A stretch of 64,000 nt of DNA from Tethya wilhelma (taxonomy: Eukaryota; Porifera; Demospongiae; Tethyida; Tethyidae): contig CAXIPT010000003.1 in assembly GCA_964030475.1 (NCBI GenBank), positions 10,307,953 through 10,371,952 on the forward strand, read 5' to 3'. The notes below the pieces were generated by a model, which did no database searches, was not told the DNA's origin, and was given only the letters and a program-made list of their open reading frames with translations. The position numbers were made by a program, and so were the translations under genes. Positions 11,242 to 24,009 of the stretch are shown here, piece after piece. Numbering within the stretch: position 1 is the stretch's first letter; every line of letters begins with the position of its first letter.

Positions 11242-11647
11242 AACAAGTAGTAAAAATTTTAAAAAAATAAGTAGTGTAGGAATGGGCAATGCGGTAAAAA
11301 GTATTGGAACAAGGCATGTCTCAATTTCGGCACATGACTACTTCATTTTTTATACCCAACTCTTGGCTGGCAGTCCAGTTTAAGTTACCTGTCTGTTATA
11401 GTTTGCTCCACTGCTTAGCTTACTGATTAGTAGGAATTTGAACCAATACAATAATAAGCTGCACTATTGTACAGATAGTTGCATTAATTTACGACACTTA
11501 GCGGGATCCTTAGGAAGGATCAACTGCATGACAAGAATAAAAATGAAGTAGTCATGTGCCGAAATTGAGACATGCCTTGTTCCAATACTTTTTACCGCAT
11601 TGCCCATTCCTACACTACTTATTTTTTTAAAATTTTTACTACTTGTT
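11242..11647. mobile_element. 406 bp palindromic element, inverted repeats of about 105 bp
   Basis: The left arm starts AACAAGTAGTAAAAATTTT, and the right arm ends with its complement. The arms are almost perfectly complementary for about 105 bp around a unique core of about 180 bp without coding potential. No clear target duplication is visible. It separates the two Death-domain copies and may have taken part in that duplication. Confidence 0.75.
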
Positions 11648-11700
11648 ATATATATGATCGTCTAAGTTTGTAAACACATTATTGTGGATCATAAACATTA

Positions 11701-11745
11701 TCATAGATAATTAACCTCATAATTCATGAGGTTAATTATCTATGA
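11701..11745. repeat. Perfect 20 bp inverted repeat with 5 nt loop
   Basis: TCATAGATAATTAACCTCAT, loop AATTC, then the exact complement. It lies just beyond the stop codon of the minus-strand Death-domain gene, so it could form a hairpin in the 3' UTR. Confidence 0.8.
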
Positions 11746-11747
11746 CA

Positions 11748-13590
11748 TTATATACAATGTACAGTGATAGTTTCTGAATCACCTTTCAAGTAATCCCTTT
11801 GAATTACTTCTAGCGCTCCGTACTCTCCTACCCTATAAACTCCGTGGGCGATGATCTTCCAAGAAGGACAGGGGTGGTTTTCAATAAAAAGTTTCAGGAG
11901 ACCTTTTTTGCGTTCGGAGACATCGTTAGGATAACATCTCATCATCTCCTCAAACTCATAGAGTGGTATGTTAAGCCAGGCTGGTAGCCTGCTATTTTCC
12001 CACTGAGAGTCGGGGACTAATTTCAAAGCCTCGGTAACATTGCTGAGAGTTAGGGTGGGGTCTGAAACATGATAATATAGCATGATATTCATTGCGTGTG
12101 AATAAAAATGAATTTTGATGGTATTATATTATAGATAAGAAATATTTAACAACTAATAATGACTATATTGACTGTCAGAATTGGATTCAGCATAATTAAC
12201 TAATTTTATAGTCACATACCTTTCACTATCAGTTTCTGTGAGTATAGGTATTCCTCGATTTGTTCTAGAAGACTTGCTTCGATGCAATTGTAGTACAGCT
12301 GACCTGCTAGATGAGTGAAGTCAACATATGGACTATAGTTCAAGTACCAGTTTACAAGGTGTTCTTTCATCAAGACTTCTTTCTGGTCATCCACCTCTGT
12401 GGGATATTGCTTTCGTATTGCACGTATCCTGTCAACTGGTATTTCAAGGCAGTTTCCAAGTGCATCCAAATCAAGGGTACCCAAAAGTGACATCAAAGTC
12501 TTAGTGTTCATATTGGGGTCTGTATATTGTAAATGAGTGTATGTATCCAGTTAATATAATATTAATCCATGCCACATGTATATTCTTTGCTTATAATTAT
12601 TAAAATTAATTAAATTTTTGTGCAAGCTAATCTGCAGAAGCTATTATAATAACCTCTGATGTACACTATCCTCGTCCCCAGGCTCCCCTTTGACCTTTCA
12701 TTAAAAGGTCAAAAGGGAACCTGGGAGGAGGCTAGGTGCACACTGCACCAATTAAACTTTCAGTTACAGGCATTGTCTTGGCTATGTTTGTACAATAAGG
12801 AGTGAATATTCATGATAGAGAGGGATTAGTTCACTCTGCACAACTAGCTGTGTCATCATACACGCCTCTCATAACAATGATAAGTTCATACCAGTTAATG
12901 GTTCAGAGCAGTGATACATCTTCTCGGCCACAGGAGGATTGCCCTCAAGTTCAAATCTCCGTATTAACCATCTCCAAGAGGCTAGAGGGCACTTTTGAAG
13001 CCAAAACGAGACCATTGCATGTAGACGCTGTTCATCGTTAGTACAGGATTTAGTAATCTCATTCAGTTTTTGATCAAAAATGAATAAAATTCTTCTCCCA
13101 ATGAACTCTAGTCTCTCCATGTTCTGCCTCCACACTTCTGGCCAGACATTTTGTAGTTCTTTAACTACATTGTCAGCAGTGAGCTCGAGGTGAACAGGTG
13201 CACCTGCCAGAGAATTGGGATGAATGGATACATGTTTATGATAAAATTAATGATAGCTGCAAAAAGTAATCATGGGTGGTTGTTTGGTGGTTTAGCTTAT
13301 CTAAATTGAATTCAGATGTTGACAATCATAATTATTGCACGATGCCCCACCAGGATGTAATAATAGTGTATGTATTCAAGCTATTACTGTCAGACAGCTT
13401 TAAATCTTATAGTACAAACCACGCCTGCAGCAGGAATATTTTCAAGTAATTTTATCCAAGGACCATTTCCAATTAATAGGTCCGAATGCATACTTCACAA
13501 GTTCACATGCAGTCATGCACTAGCTGACATACTTGTACTCTTTGTTATTGTTTGTCTCTTGGTTTTCTTGGAGGTGGAGTTGGTAGCCAT
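11748..13590 (-). CDS. Triple Death-like-domain protein
   Basis: Minus-strand exons 13533-13590 (ATG at 13590; MATNSTSKKTKRQ), 12892-13203, 12220-12519 and 11748-12061 join in frame to 327 residues. After a short basic head, three exons each encode one Death-fold-like unit of about 100 residues, and each internal exon begins and ends in phase 1, ready for duplication. The third unit reads LTLSNVTEALKLV..LPAWLNIP..RCYPNDVSERKKGLL..PSWKIIAHGVY, the spacing of Death domains in animal apoptosis and innate-immunity adaptors. Unit 1 carries a matching WPEVWRQN..LASWRWLIRRF. No enzyme domain is present, so an adaptor role is the natural inference. The last exon may instead splice at GTGATT near 11770 into the damaged fourth copy at 10730-10940. 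Confidence 0.6.
12670..12731. mobile_element. Foldback element, CCTCG-end family
   Basis: 62 bp hairpin: CCTCGTCCCCAGGCTCCCCT pairs with AGGGGAGCCTGGG-like sequence at the other end, around a TTTGACC..GGTCAAA stem. It is in the intron between exons 2 and 3 of the Death-domain gene. No target duplication was recognised. Confidence 0.5.
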
Positions 13591-13971
13591 GGTATTCTAT
13601 TGACTTGACAGCTGTTTATTCATCCAGACTCCTATCATAGATAACACAAACCGTCTTATATAGCTATGCCTCCTGCCAGCTCTATAAATCACTGCCTGCA
13701 AATTACTCAACTTGGAACTCACTGGCAGCCAGCCCCGCCTACATTAGTGCGAATAATTGTCACGTGCTAGACCGTCCTCTAGCTCTGCTTCCGTGCATAG
13801 ATATAGTAGAGGCTCTACTATCTGTTTCGTGCTAGCTGACTACGCCAGACTACTTCTGTGCAATGGTACTGTATGTTCTGTGATAAGATAAAAATTTACT
13901 GTACAATGATTAGAACATTGGTAGTTTACAAAACAAACAGGGGACTGAATGCACTAGGGAAATGTTTACTA
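13591..13971. other. Spacer between Death-domain gene start and SNIP1 stop
   Basis: Holds the presumed promoter of the minus-strand Death-domain gene and the 3' end of SNIP1. No coding signal or repeat was recognised. Confidence 0.4.
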
Positions 13972-15784
13972 TTAAACTTTATCAGTTCCAGCTTCATCTG
14001 GGTCGCTATCAGTCTTAGAGTTCTCATGAAGAATGACATACTCTCTTGAGCTGAAACCAAACTTGAGCATATCCTGTACACAGACACACATCATGATGTG
14101 TATTCAACCAACAGTATTTCACTGCAGTGGGTGTAGAATACCTGTTCCTTGAGCTCATAGTATCGTGCTGGCTCTATCCTCTGGTTGTTGAGGTACGTTC
14201 CATTGGTTGATTCAAGATCAATCACATACGGCCTACACAAGACAGAAAATTGATGGTTTCTATTACAACCCATTCACTCATTCATTTCACATCACATCTC
14301 ACCTACCTAACTCTCTTTGACTGGGTACCATCATCCTTGGTGTATTCCACTAGTCTGTATTGTATCACGGAATGTTGTTTGGAGCAGGAGGGGTGGTCTA
14401 TGGGCATGTCACAAATCTAGAGAGTGAGGAATATGAATACAAACTACACAATGTAACTACCAAAAAAGTTGATAGAGATGAATACTAGATATACTATATT
14501 TCTGGGACTAATTTCTTTAATAAGGGTACCATTATTTCAGGGACTTACTCTTCTGTCTCTTCCAATGAGGTAGGCACTTTGTCGATGAATGTATAGAGTT
14601 GCTGCAAGATAGGAAGAGCACACAGTCATTCAATTTGGATGACCAATACCTCACACACCTATGCACACATTCTATCAACTCACACAAAGCTTCTTCTCCC
14701 TTGAAAGGATACAGCCTCCATCTTGTCTTGGGTATTCTAGCTTCAGGAGGCTCACTATAGTTGATCACAACGCCCTGATGCAATCAAACAGTCAACTCAA
14801 GACAGTGAACAAAAACATAACATAACATGTACGTAAACTAGGTTATGAACTTACTCTATATGTATTAGTCTCAGCTGCTAGTTTCCCCGACAGACCATAG
14901 TCTGGTTGGTCAGTTTTTGCCTCCTCTTGACCTTCTTCACTCTCTTGAGCACCCCCACCTCCAAACCTAACCAACACATCAAAATGTCTTGTAACATACA
15001 ATGTACTAAATGTGGATCACAATGCACACAGATACACTCACTCATATTGGGACACATCCTCTTCCTTTTCCCTCTCCCTGCGGCCCCTCCTCCTCTGACG
15101 AGTGTCCTCTGCCCCTCCTCCTCCCCCGGCTGATCGAGACCTCTCCCCATTATCTTTATCTCCTGTTTCGTTTCGACCGCCGCTGCTATTCTCCTCCAAC
15201 CCTCCTGATCTGTGGGGCTTGTGATCTCTGTCCTTCAATCTATCATCAGGCTCCTCTCTTAACCTCTCCACATCTCTGGGTTGTCTTTCTCGCGAAGGTT
15301 TATCACGGTGCTTGTCACGATCAGAATATTCCTCTCTCTGTCTTCTACCATCTTCTAAACTATCAGCATGCTTTTGTTCATAGTGTCTTCTACTGTCTCT
15401 CCTTCGGTTGTTCTCTGGGTAGTCTCTATGTCTGGAACGTTCGTGATGATTTGATCTGCAACATGCACAAAACAAGTGCTATCATATTTTTCACACCCAT
15501 CAGACCTGTTCTACAAACACACACATATGAACACGACACACAACAATGCACTTGCTATACAAACTAAGCAGTGTAGTGTAAAATGAATATATACTGTGCG
15601 CATGGCCCACATCCAGGTGTTGATTCTAATTAATGCACACCAACCTTTCATGAGGACTCCTCGAACGTCTTCTGTGTCTACAGTTATCTCCCTCAGCTCT
15701 TGGACTGTCTCTCTTCTCTCTTCTGGGAGCTCTTCTCTCCTCGGGCGAGTCCCCGCGACTGTGCTTGCGCCTTCTTTCCGACAT
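13972..15784 (-). CDS. SNIP1: SNIP1, FHA-domain nuclear protein
   Basis: Eight exons on the minus strand (15645-15784, 15042-15455, 14855-14966, 14684-14774, 14549-14601, 14307-14416, 14142-14232, 13972-14073) sum to 1113 bp, 370 residues; the human protein is 396. The N-terminal half is an Arg/Ser/Asp-rich low-complexity region. The C-terminal half is an FHA domain with WRLYPFKG, YIHRQSAYLIGRDRR, the phosphothreonine-binding block IDHPSCSKQH and TNGTYLNN, then RIEPARYYELKE and KFGFSSREYVILHE. SNIP1 is a spliceosome-associated protein that also modulates Smad, NF-kB and microRNA processing in mammals; the nuclear role is inferred from the family. Exon 4 is taken to end at 14684 because only that donor (GTGAGT) keeps the frame. 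It is head to head with DCP1. Confidence 0.95.
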
Positions 15785-16374
15785 AATTTCTAATTCTTGT
15801 TGATTAGTTATTAACGTTAACTAACTAACCAAGGCGCTAATAAACTAAACCGCAAATTTGATGACATCACGAGCAGATGTTTTTTGCTGACCTGTGAGAG
15901 AACAGAAAAGGGATCCCCAGTCAGCTTTTTGACTATTTTGACGAATAAGAAATGGGCAAAAGAATCTTTCCGAGTTCAAGAAGAGAACTGTATTGTGTTG
16001 AGAGACAAAAATTTGCAAGAATTGAACTGAGACATCACCAAGACGTGTTGGAAACGAGAAGGTGATTTTGTGAGTGAACCTGAAGTAGGTGTGTACACTT
16101 TTCAAACAGTTCGCCCATCTCTGTGATAAGCTAAGATATTAAACAGACTACTAAACCTCATTTCACTTCAATTTTAGTTTTTGTTCATAAAATTACCCAA
16201 GTACAAATAGAATAGATAGGTTTGTTGGTCTAGTAAATTTTACAAACTTTTAAACTTTCGGCCACATTAGTTTTGAAGAGGACAGTATACTGAGCTGTCT
16301 ACTCGAGTAAACTTCGTATTTGATACAATAGACTAAAGCGTAAAGATAAACTTTTTCCCAAGGGTAGTAACGAA
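15785..16374. promoter_or_regulatory. Divergent promoter region of SNIP1 and DCP1
   Basis: The two start codons are 590 bp apart and point away from each other, so both promoters and 5' UTRs must fit here. No TATA box in a convincing position and no repeat was seen. Confidence 0.6.
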
Positions 16375-17674
16375 ATGTCGAGCAACAAACGTAACCCTGT
16401 AGCAGTTGGAAGAAGATCTCCAATTTCAATATCAGTTGGAAGCAAACATAAGAGCCACCACAACGCTTTCACTGACACATTTTCTGGGCTAAAGCCCATG
16501 AGTATGGCTCGCAATGGACACTCATCACCCGACAGAGGTGGTGTGAGCAATGGCCTAGAAAAGAGAAGTTCGTCTGTAGGGAAAGATGAAGTGAGGAAGA
16601 TCAATCTGATGGCCATTCGCAAGGTGGATGCCAGTGTGTTGGGAATTGTATCCACAGTACCTCAAGTGGTGCTCTATCAGTACCAGTCTTCATCAGTGGA
16701 GTGGGTAAGTGTGTGAGGGTGTATGTTGGGGGAGTGTAAGTGATTTGGATGAGGAGGTTATTCGTGGACACTGTGAATAAAATTAATGTATCCTTGCTTT
16801 TCCAGTAATGTAGCCAATGGTGTGTGTTTGTAAGATGTGTTAAAATCTTCCCAAAACATTTTGTAAATTATATTCACAGGGTCTGAGCCAGCAATATTGG
16901 ACAATAGTATTATCTGTAGCATGCAATAATATTGTCACCATATTCACGTGTTGTCATGGTTCTCTTTTCCTCCCCCAAACCATTAGGAGAGAACATCCAC
17001 TGAAGGCACTCTCTTCATCTACAGCAGGTACACTGTACATGTAGCATGGTTGTTTTCACTGTGTATTCGTGTACCATTTTGGGGAATTGACTTCAAATTA
17101 TCATTGTCCATGTCTTGATGGTACATGTGGGATGTAGTTAGTGGGTGTGAATTACCTGATAAGTAGAAATTAGCAGCTAGATATTTGCATAATGAATTCC
17201 CACCAGTGTGATGGTGTAACCAAACTAGTGCAATGATCTCACTGTGTATTTCACAATGCCCTGTATGTCACAACCTGCCATTCTCAACTCATGACATGGT
17301 CTCCTGTTGGCCCTCCAGGGACTCCATGCCCAGCCATGGGTTTGTCATCCTGAACAGACTCAACAGTGAGAACATGCAGAGTGTAGTGGCACCGAGAATG
17401 GAGTTCAGAGTTCAGCATCCCTTTGTTCTTTTTAAAGGAAAAGAAGGTATACATATGAAGTTGATATTTTCCATTAACTTGCGTGTTTGTATATACATAT
17501 TTAAAAATAAAATTGCTGTTAGCTACATGTAAATGCTTGTGCAGTATGTGTCTACATCGCTGTTGACTCTCAGTTACTCAGTTGTGTGTTTGTGCTCACA
17601 GCTGATTCTAAACAGTAGTCTGATTTACTTTCAATATTCCCTGTAACATCAACCAACCATGTGGTCATGTCAGA

Positions 17675-17721
<47 letters not shown>

Positions 17722-20686
17722 ACTCTCTCTCACTTTCTCACTCTCTCACTCTCTCACTTTCTCACTCTCTCACTCTCTCACTCATGTACAGGTCAGATTT
17801 ATGGTCTTTGTTTCCAAGAGGAAGCCATCTGTCGAGAAACAGGTGACCTGCTAAACAGGTTTGTCTGATTACATTATCATGACAAAAAAACACTCACCTA
17901 ATTTACACTTGGTTTTCTAAGTTTTGTTTGGTGTGTATGTGTGTGTTTTCATTCAGCCTTAGCAAGCAACTGAGCAGAGAGATGAGAAACAGCAGTGCAC
18001 CTGCTCTTGAGGTTAGCCACAGGGTAAGTGGAGTTATTGTTTGGTTAGTATCCCAGTAATGTACTCATGGCTTCACCCAGCTACAACAATGGTATGTACT
18101 GTTGTAGGTAGTGTAGTGAATATTGTAACATAACTGTAATTCAGCATGTGCTCATAGCAAGAGTACTTGCTCATAGAGGTCTGTACACGTTGCAGACCTT
18201 CAGTTGAGTACTTGTAACTGTCTACACATAACATGTGCACACAAACCTGACCAGCTTGACATATCAGAGTTGATGAGTCGTGACTCAACCAGCAGGAACT
18301 ATCTCGGTCAGACCTTCAGCGATGGTACCAGCAGTCCAGACAGCCTGACCTCTGAACCCATCTCCTTCATTGCTGGCAGTGCTACCACATCCACCCCCTC
18401 CCAAGCTCCAGCCACCTCTAGAGACCACACCCACCATCACCAATCGACGCCCAAAGGGCAAACGGGACACATTCACAGCAATAAGGAAAACTCCTTACCC
18501 GTAAAGCAGAAGAATGTGAAAGGTAGTGGAAAGAACTTGCGTTCAACGTCACCGAAGAACATCCCAGGAGCAAAGAAGGTCTCAAAGAAAGGTGATGTCG
18601 TAGGATCAGCTTCTCCAGTAAAGCAGAGATCACACTTGTCCCAACCGAAGCAGTTGAGCCACTCCTACGCCAGTGGACAAGAATCACACAGAGGAAGAGT
18701 GATGCATCATGCAGCCAGTTTTGATCAAGGCAGGGGCTACCCCATTAATCACGAAAGCTCTTCAATCCATTCGCAAAGTCCTCAAAAGAGTGGAATGAGC
18801 TCTCAAAAAGGAAGTGCCAAGGCAGAGAAAGAGGTTGCACCGACTCAGAGAACGACGAGGCCATTTGCCGTCTACGATACTCTAGTGAACCAAGTGTGGC
18901 CAACAATGGACCAGAACCAACAAGATCAGAGCTCTTTGAAGGAGGACAACGGCAACATTGTCAAACAGCTCTTTGCTTCCGATCAACCTGCCGTCCAACA
19001 ACCATCAATGGCTGCTTCCACCACCATGTCAGTAACACTCCAGAGCATCTTCTCCCAGGCTGATGTGGGCAGTGTGACCTACAGTGGCCCCAGTCTATCA
19101 CAGTCAATGAGGCCGTTGGGCTCCACTCCAAAGAGACCTGTGCCATTCAAAGCAGTCTCGTTGGACGAAGTCGAGAAGAAGATTGTTGCCGAAGCACCGA
19201 GTCCAGAAGTTGTCAACCCTCCCATGGTGATTGGTATGACTGGCACTGCTCACTCAGAGGCTGGAGAGAACTCGAATGTACTCTTGAAACCTTCGATGTT
19301 CACCTCAACAGTCAGTAGTGTAGAAGTGGGAGGAAAGGGTGTCAACTCGACTGCCACAGCTACCATTCCTTTGAGTAATGGAGAACCTGCAGTATCGCTG
19401 ACTGTTCAGCCACCAACTCCAGTTGTCACACAGTCACAAGATTTTCCATTGGCTGCAAGTGTTCTCCTCCAACCTCAAGACTTTCCATCAATACCTCCAG
19501 TTATTCACTCGCCAGGCATGAGAGCTCCTCCAATGTCGTCAGCATCTGTCTCAGGGGGCGACCCCTCCTCGTTGGTTTCAACCAGAACTCAACCAGTCGC
19601 TGTATCCGCTCATCAACAACAGAAGCATCAACACCACGTGGAGCGTGGGTCTAGAATGCCTTATAGAGCTCTCTCTGAGCCTGTGATGAGTGCCGTGGCT
19701 TCTTTAGCCACTTCTCAACAACACAACCCTCCAGTAAGTTTGTCCACTTGAAAGTGCACATAATACACAATGCTTTATCTTGTATAGCAGGTGGGAAAAT
19801 TTTGGCATATTTATCAATTTTAGAGGGGGAAAAACGTAGAGCAGACCTTGCTAGCATTCAGACTGTTGAAGCTGGACAGTAAAGAGTCTTTTTTGCCCAA
19901 AACTAAAGCTAGTTTGCCTACACATGTTTTCTGCTTGTGATATGGTATCCAGTAGGTGATCACAGTTACTATACAGTATATGCTGCAAGTGACTTGATGT
20001 ATGGGTGCATTTATGTTGGGTGAATGCAACAGTATATGTATATGGGGTGAATGATTTTATGATAGGTGTGCATTATTTGGAATCACCTGTGTGTATGTAT
20101 GCTAGATGGAGACTGTATTGGAGGTGTCTATTCCCCAGAGGAGTACCACAGCTCCTCCTGTGTCCAGTGCATTGATGTCACCTCAACAGTTCACACAGAG
20201 GGAGAGAGAGGCTGGTGTGAGACAAGAGTCATTGAATGTTCTTACCAAGGAACAACTTCAGCAATCACTCATCTATATGATTCAGGTTTGTTTGACTTTT
20301 TGTGACAATTATTTTTATTTTGTTAGGTATCTATTTTCAACGATTACCCCCAAATCAGCAAATCTCCAGGGAGACTTGATAGATGGCCAGACGCCGAGCT
20401 AGAAGCTCCCTCTCTTTCATGATACATTGCATCTAGTTTGTAAAAATTCCTTCCCATGAAAAATAGAGTCCTATGGCAATGATGACAAGCAGGAAAATTT
20501 GCAAAAACTTTTTTTTTAGCAAATCCACAAAATTTTGTTTCGCTCAAAGAAAAAAAGAAAGCCCTATATGTAACAGTATTTTGTTATGTTATTGTTCATG
20601 TTGTATCCTGCCTTCTCTCTCTTCAGCATGATGATGTCTTCGTTGACAAGCTCTACCAAGCTTATCAGAAGAGTGTTCGATCATGA
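16375..20686 (+). CDS. DCP1: mRNA-decapping enzyme subunit 1 (DCP1)
   Basis: Eight exons: 16375-16704, 16987-17027, 17319-17446, 17792-17858, 17957-18023, a large exon ending at 19733, 20106-20285 and 20627-20686. Exons 1-5 encode the EVH1-like domain: LMAIRKVDASVLGIV, ERTSTEGTLFIYSR, SHGFVILNRLN and FKGKEGQIYGLCF, matching the DCP1 fold that activates DCP2 for cap removal in P-bodies. The big exon (about 493-510 codons) is Ser/Pro/Gln-rich and disordered. The last two exons carry the trimerisation helix LTKEQLQQSLIYMIQ followed by DDVFVDKLYQAYQ. The large exon can start at 18204 or 18255; both keep the frame, giving about 800 or 783 residues. About 40 residues precede the usual EVH1 start. 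Confidence 0.93.
17677..17783. repeat. (CT)n microsatellite serving as polypyrimidine tract
   Basis: CT run with CACTCT variants ending 8 bp before the DCP1 acceptor at 17791. It is in the right place and orientation to act as the polypyrimidine tract of exon 4. Confidence 0.85.
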
Positions 20687-21319
20687 AAAGAGCACCTAAA
20701 GCAGTTCACATCTTATGTCAATACACACTCCAGATTTTGCAGTCAATCAGTATTGGGTATTTTAATGCGGTACCAGTGTTTCATTTTGTTGTTTTACCCC
20801 TCTTCTTTTCAATCTAAACATATCCCTCAAGCTTCACAATGTGCTGAACCTTATGTTATATTTGCATACGTGTATTTGTATTGTATATCTATCGTGGAAT
20901 ACCTGTACTTTGAAAGTTCATCTTTTCTTAATCATTTTTGTTGTTGTTTTTCTTGTTTTTTTTTATGCTGCACCTTCCTCATGATGTTAGTGTGTCCACT
21001 TTCTTTATGTATTTGCTATCAATTTTGGCTTTTTTTTATCACACATGTTCCCTTTCATTTTACATTATCTTACGCAACACTGTCTGTCATTTTTCCACCC
21101 ACACAATGCACAACCACAACTCCTTTCTGTTCACTTTTGTGTCTCTGTGTTATCTTTCCGTTTCAATGTCTCTGTTAACCCCTCCCCCCTTTCTACAATG
21201 CACCAATTTGTATGTGTTCTATGATTTATGTTTTTTCTCACTCTAAGTATCACCTTCACCTCACCCCTACCCCCTAACAACTTGTACTTTTTCTCTCTTA
21301 TTGTTGCTTTGTGTTGCTC

Positions 21320-21354
<35 letters not shown>

Positions 21355-21723
21355 GTGTGTGTGTGTGTGTGTCTCCATGTCTCCTTTTCTCTCTTGAATG
21401 TTTTCCTCGGGATTCTGTTCTGTTCTGGCATCTCCCAAATGCCTTAAATCTCAAAAGGGGTCACCTTCTGCAGTGTTCTGCTATAATGCACACACCACCA
21501 CTGGAATGACTCCAGGTGCCATTCTTTGTTGTGGAAACACGCACGTACACCACATAGACTTTGTCAAAGTCTACTGCGCATGCTCAAACGAAACCTACGT
21601 CACGCAGGGCGCGGCCAGCCGGCCGGCCGTGCATGCCAGCGAAGCTCAACTGTTGGACATGTCATGTGCGATTTGAATTGAAAGCGTAAATATTGCTCGT
21701 TGCATGCTTGACAGACTTAATCG
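20687..21723. other. Intergenic region with (GT)n tract
   Basis: T-rich sequence after DCP1, probably its 3' UTR, with a GT microsatellite at 21321-21372 interrupted once by GCG. A short GC-rich patch at 21600-21640 (GGCCGGCCGG) lies just upstream of the ABCB start and may be part of its promoter. No gene seen. Confidence 0.6.
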
Positions 21724-23963
21724 ATGGCGACATCTGACGCAGTGGAGCTGGAAGCCGAGGTTGCCGCTGTACGTGATGGCGAAGATGCATTTTCAAACGA
21801 GTTGGAAGACTCAGCGTCAAGTGACCATAATACACTCGTGCTCACCAAGTCCGGAAATTTACTCAAACTAGTAAGCAGAATGGCTGTTTGTTGTTGCAAT
21901 GCACGAGTTTACTATCTGTATGCAAGAAACATAATAGCTATATACAAGCAAATTAAGACGTGTCTAGTTAATTTGTAGGTGTTGAACTGTGTGGGTGTGA
22001 GTCGTCTGTGTAGGCTATTCAATCGTGTGGTATTCTATTATAGAATAACAGCCCTGGTTTGGTTGCAAGTTATAATATGCGCACAACAAAGCCACAACTC
22101 TCTGACATGATATGGCTTGTCTACTAACATCATAATATATAGCCATGATGTAAGAATTTTGTTGTCCTTCAATTCATCATATTAAATGATACCTTACTAA
22201 TACTATAATTATACCTGAGAAGCTTGTTCAAATTTCACACATTAACACACACTATTCAGTTCCGCTATGCTAATTGCTTGGATTGGTTGATGATCATCCT
22301 TGGTATATTGGCTTCTATCTTCAACGGAATCCTCATCCCAGTCCGAATGCTCTTCTACGGACAACTCTTTGATGTCTTTGCCAACCAAGTTTTTTCCTTT
22401 GCAAACAGCTTTCTACTTCCAGATGGCATTATCAACTGCACTACCACTCTCTCTCCTGCCTACTTTGGTCTCACTGTAGATCAAGTTGCTGGAGTTTTAA
22501 ATCAAAATTTATCAGCGGATCAACAGATAGTGAGCGACTGCACTGCTCTCATAGATGAGAACTCCACTTATACATCGGTGATTCGTGATTGCGACGGTGG
22601 AAGATCAACACTTCAGTGTCTGACAAATGAAGAGTTTGTTGACGAAATCGTAACTATTTGTTACTACTTTATTGGAATTGGAGGTGCTACGTTTCTGTTC
22701 ACCTTTATTCAAGTGTGGCTCTTCCAGACTTCATCTGAACGTCAGGTTCACAGAATTAGGCTGCGTTTCTATCAATCGATTCTCAAGCAAGAGATCGGAT
22801 GGTTTGATTCCGTGCCTACTGGAGAGATCTCAAACAGCCTTGCCGAGTAAGGATGTGTACCTGTATGTGGGTATGTGAGTGTGTGGGTCTATGGGTGTGT
22901 GGGTGTGTACAGTGTGTAGGTGTGTGGTATACAAAATCATACTGTATGATCAACCTGGTATATAAGCCTTCTCTGTCCATGCACTCACACACACACACAG
23001 TGCTCTCCACCAGATCCACGAGGGCATTGGTTACAAGCTGGGCGTGCTCATCCAAGGAACGTTTGCTCTTGTCGTTGCATTCCTCATTGGGTTTGTCTTC
23101 ACGTGGAGGCTTGCTCTGGTCCTACTGGGGTTCACACCATTCCTCATCTTGTCTATTGCCATCATGTCTAAAGTGAGTCCATAAATATATTGTGTACATG
23201 TACACAATTCCAATTTGTTGTAAAAACTGTTTTGATACACATTCCAATTGCTAAATGTATTCCAATTAGCCTCATACTCAGGCCACTCCCTCTTTTTTTG
23301 TGTTTAGTACAAGCCTATTTGTCAATAGTATCTATACTCTTGATCCTTGTAGCTGACTGCTAACTACACCTCTTGGACTCAGCAGATATATGCTTCGGCA
23401 GGAGCTGTGGCTGAGGATGTCTTTTCAGCTATAAGGACAGTGAAAGCGTTTGGAGGAGAGACTAAAGAAACTGAACGGTCGGTCAAAATATAATATACAA
23501 GCATGAATTTGTGTGTTGATGAGATGTAAGTTTCTGTTGATTTGAGAGCTTGTCTGCCTGTATCACTCTATAGATATCACAGTCGGCTGTTTCAAGCTAA
23601 TCTCACCGTCATCAAAAAGGGGCTCACTGTTGGAATCAGTCTCGGATTTGTATACGTCATCATTTTCCTGATGCTTGCCACGGCATTCTGGTAGGTACCT
23701 CCTCCCTAGCTGTGTGGTGGGTCACAGTATGTAGTACTGACCCTACTTCTCGTGACGTAGGTTTGGAGCCTATCTGATCGGTGAAAGTCTTATCTCTTCT
23801 GGAAACTTTTTTGCTGTAAGTACAAACATCACAACCACGGCTCATCTAAACCATGCATGCTTCTCTCTCCCCCTATAGTGAGCATATTAGGAAGGGGTGG
23901 GGGAGCCTGAGTGTAGGCTGTTATTGCTGCATGATAAACGTACTAAGTCTTCCTTTTGGTTTG

Positions 23964-24009
<46 letters not shown>

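Noticed and set aside
15038..15567. Plus-strand open frames opposite SNIP1 exon 2
   Set aside because: Antisense of the Arg/Ser/Asp-rich SNIP1 exon; no motif of their own.
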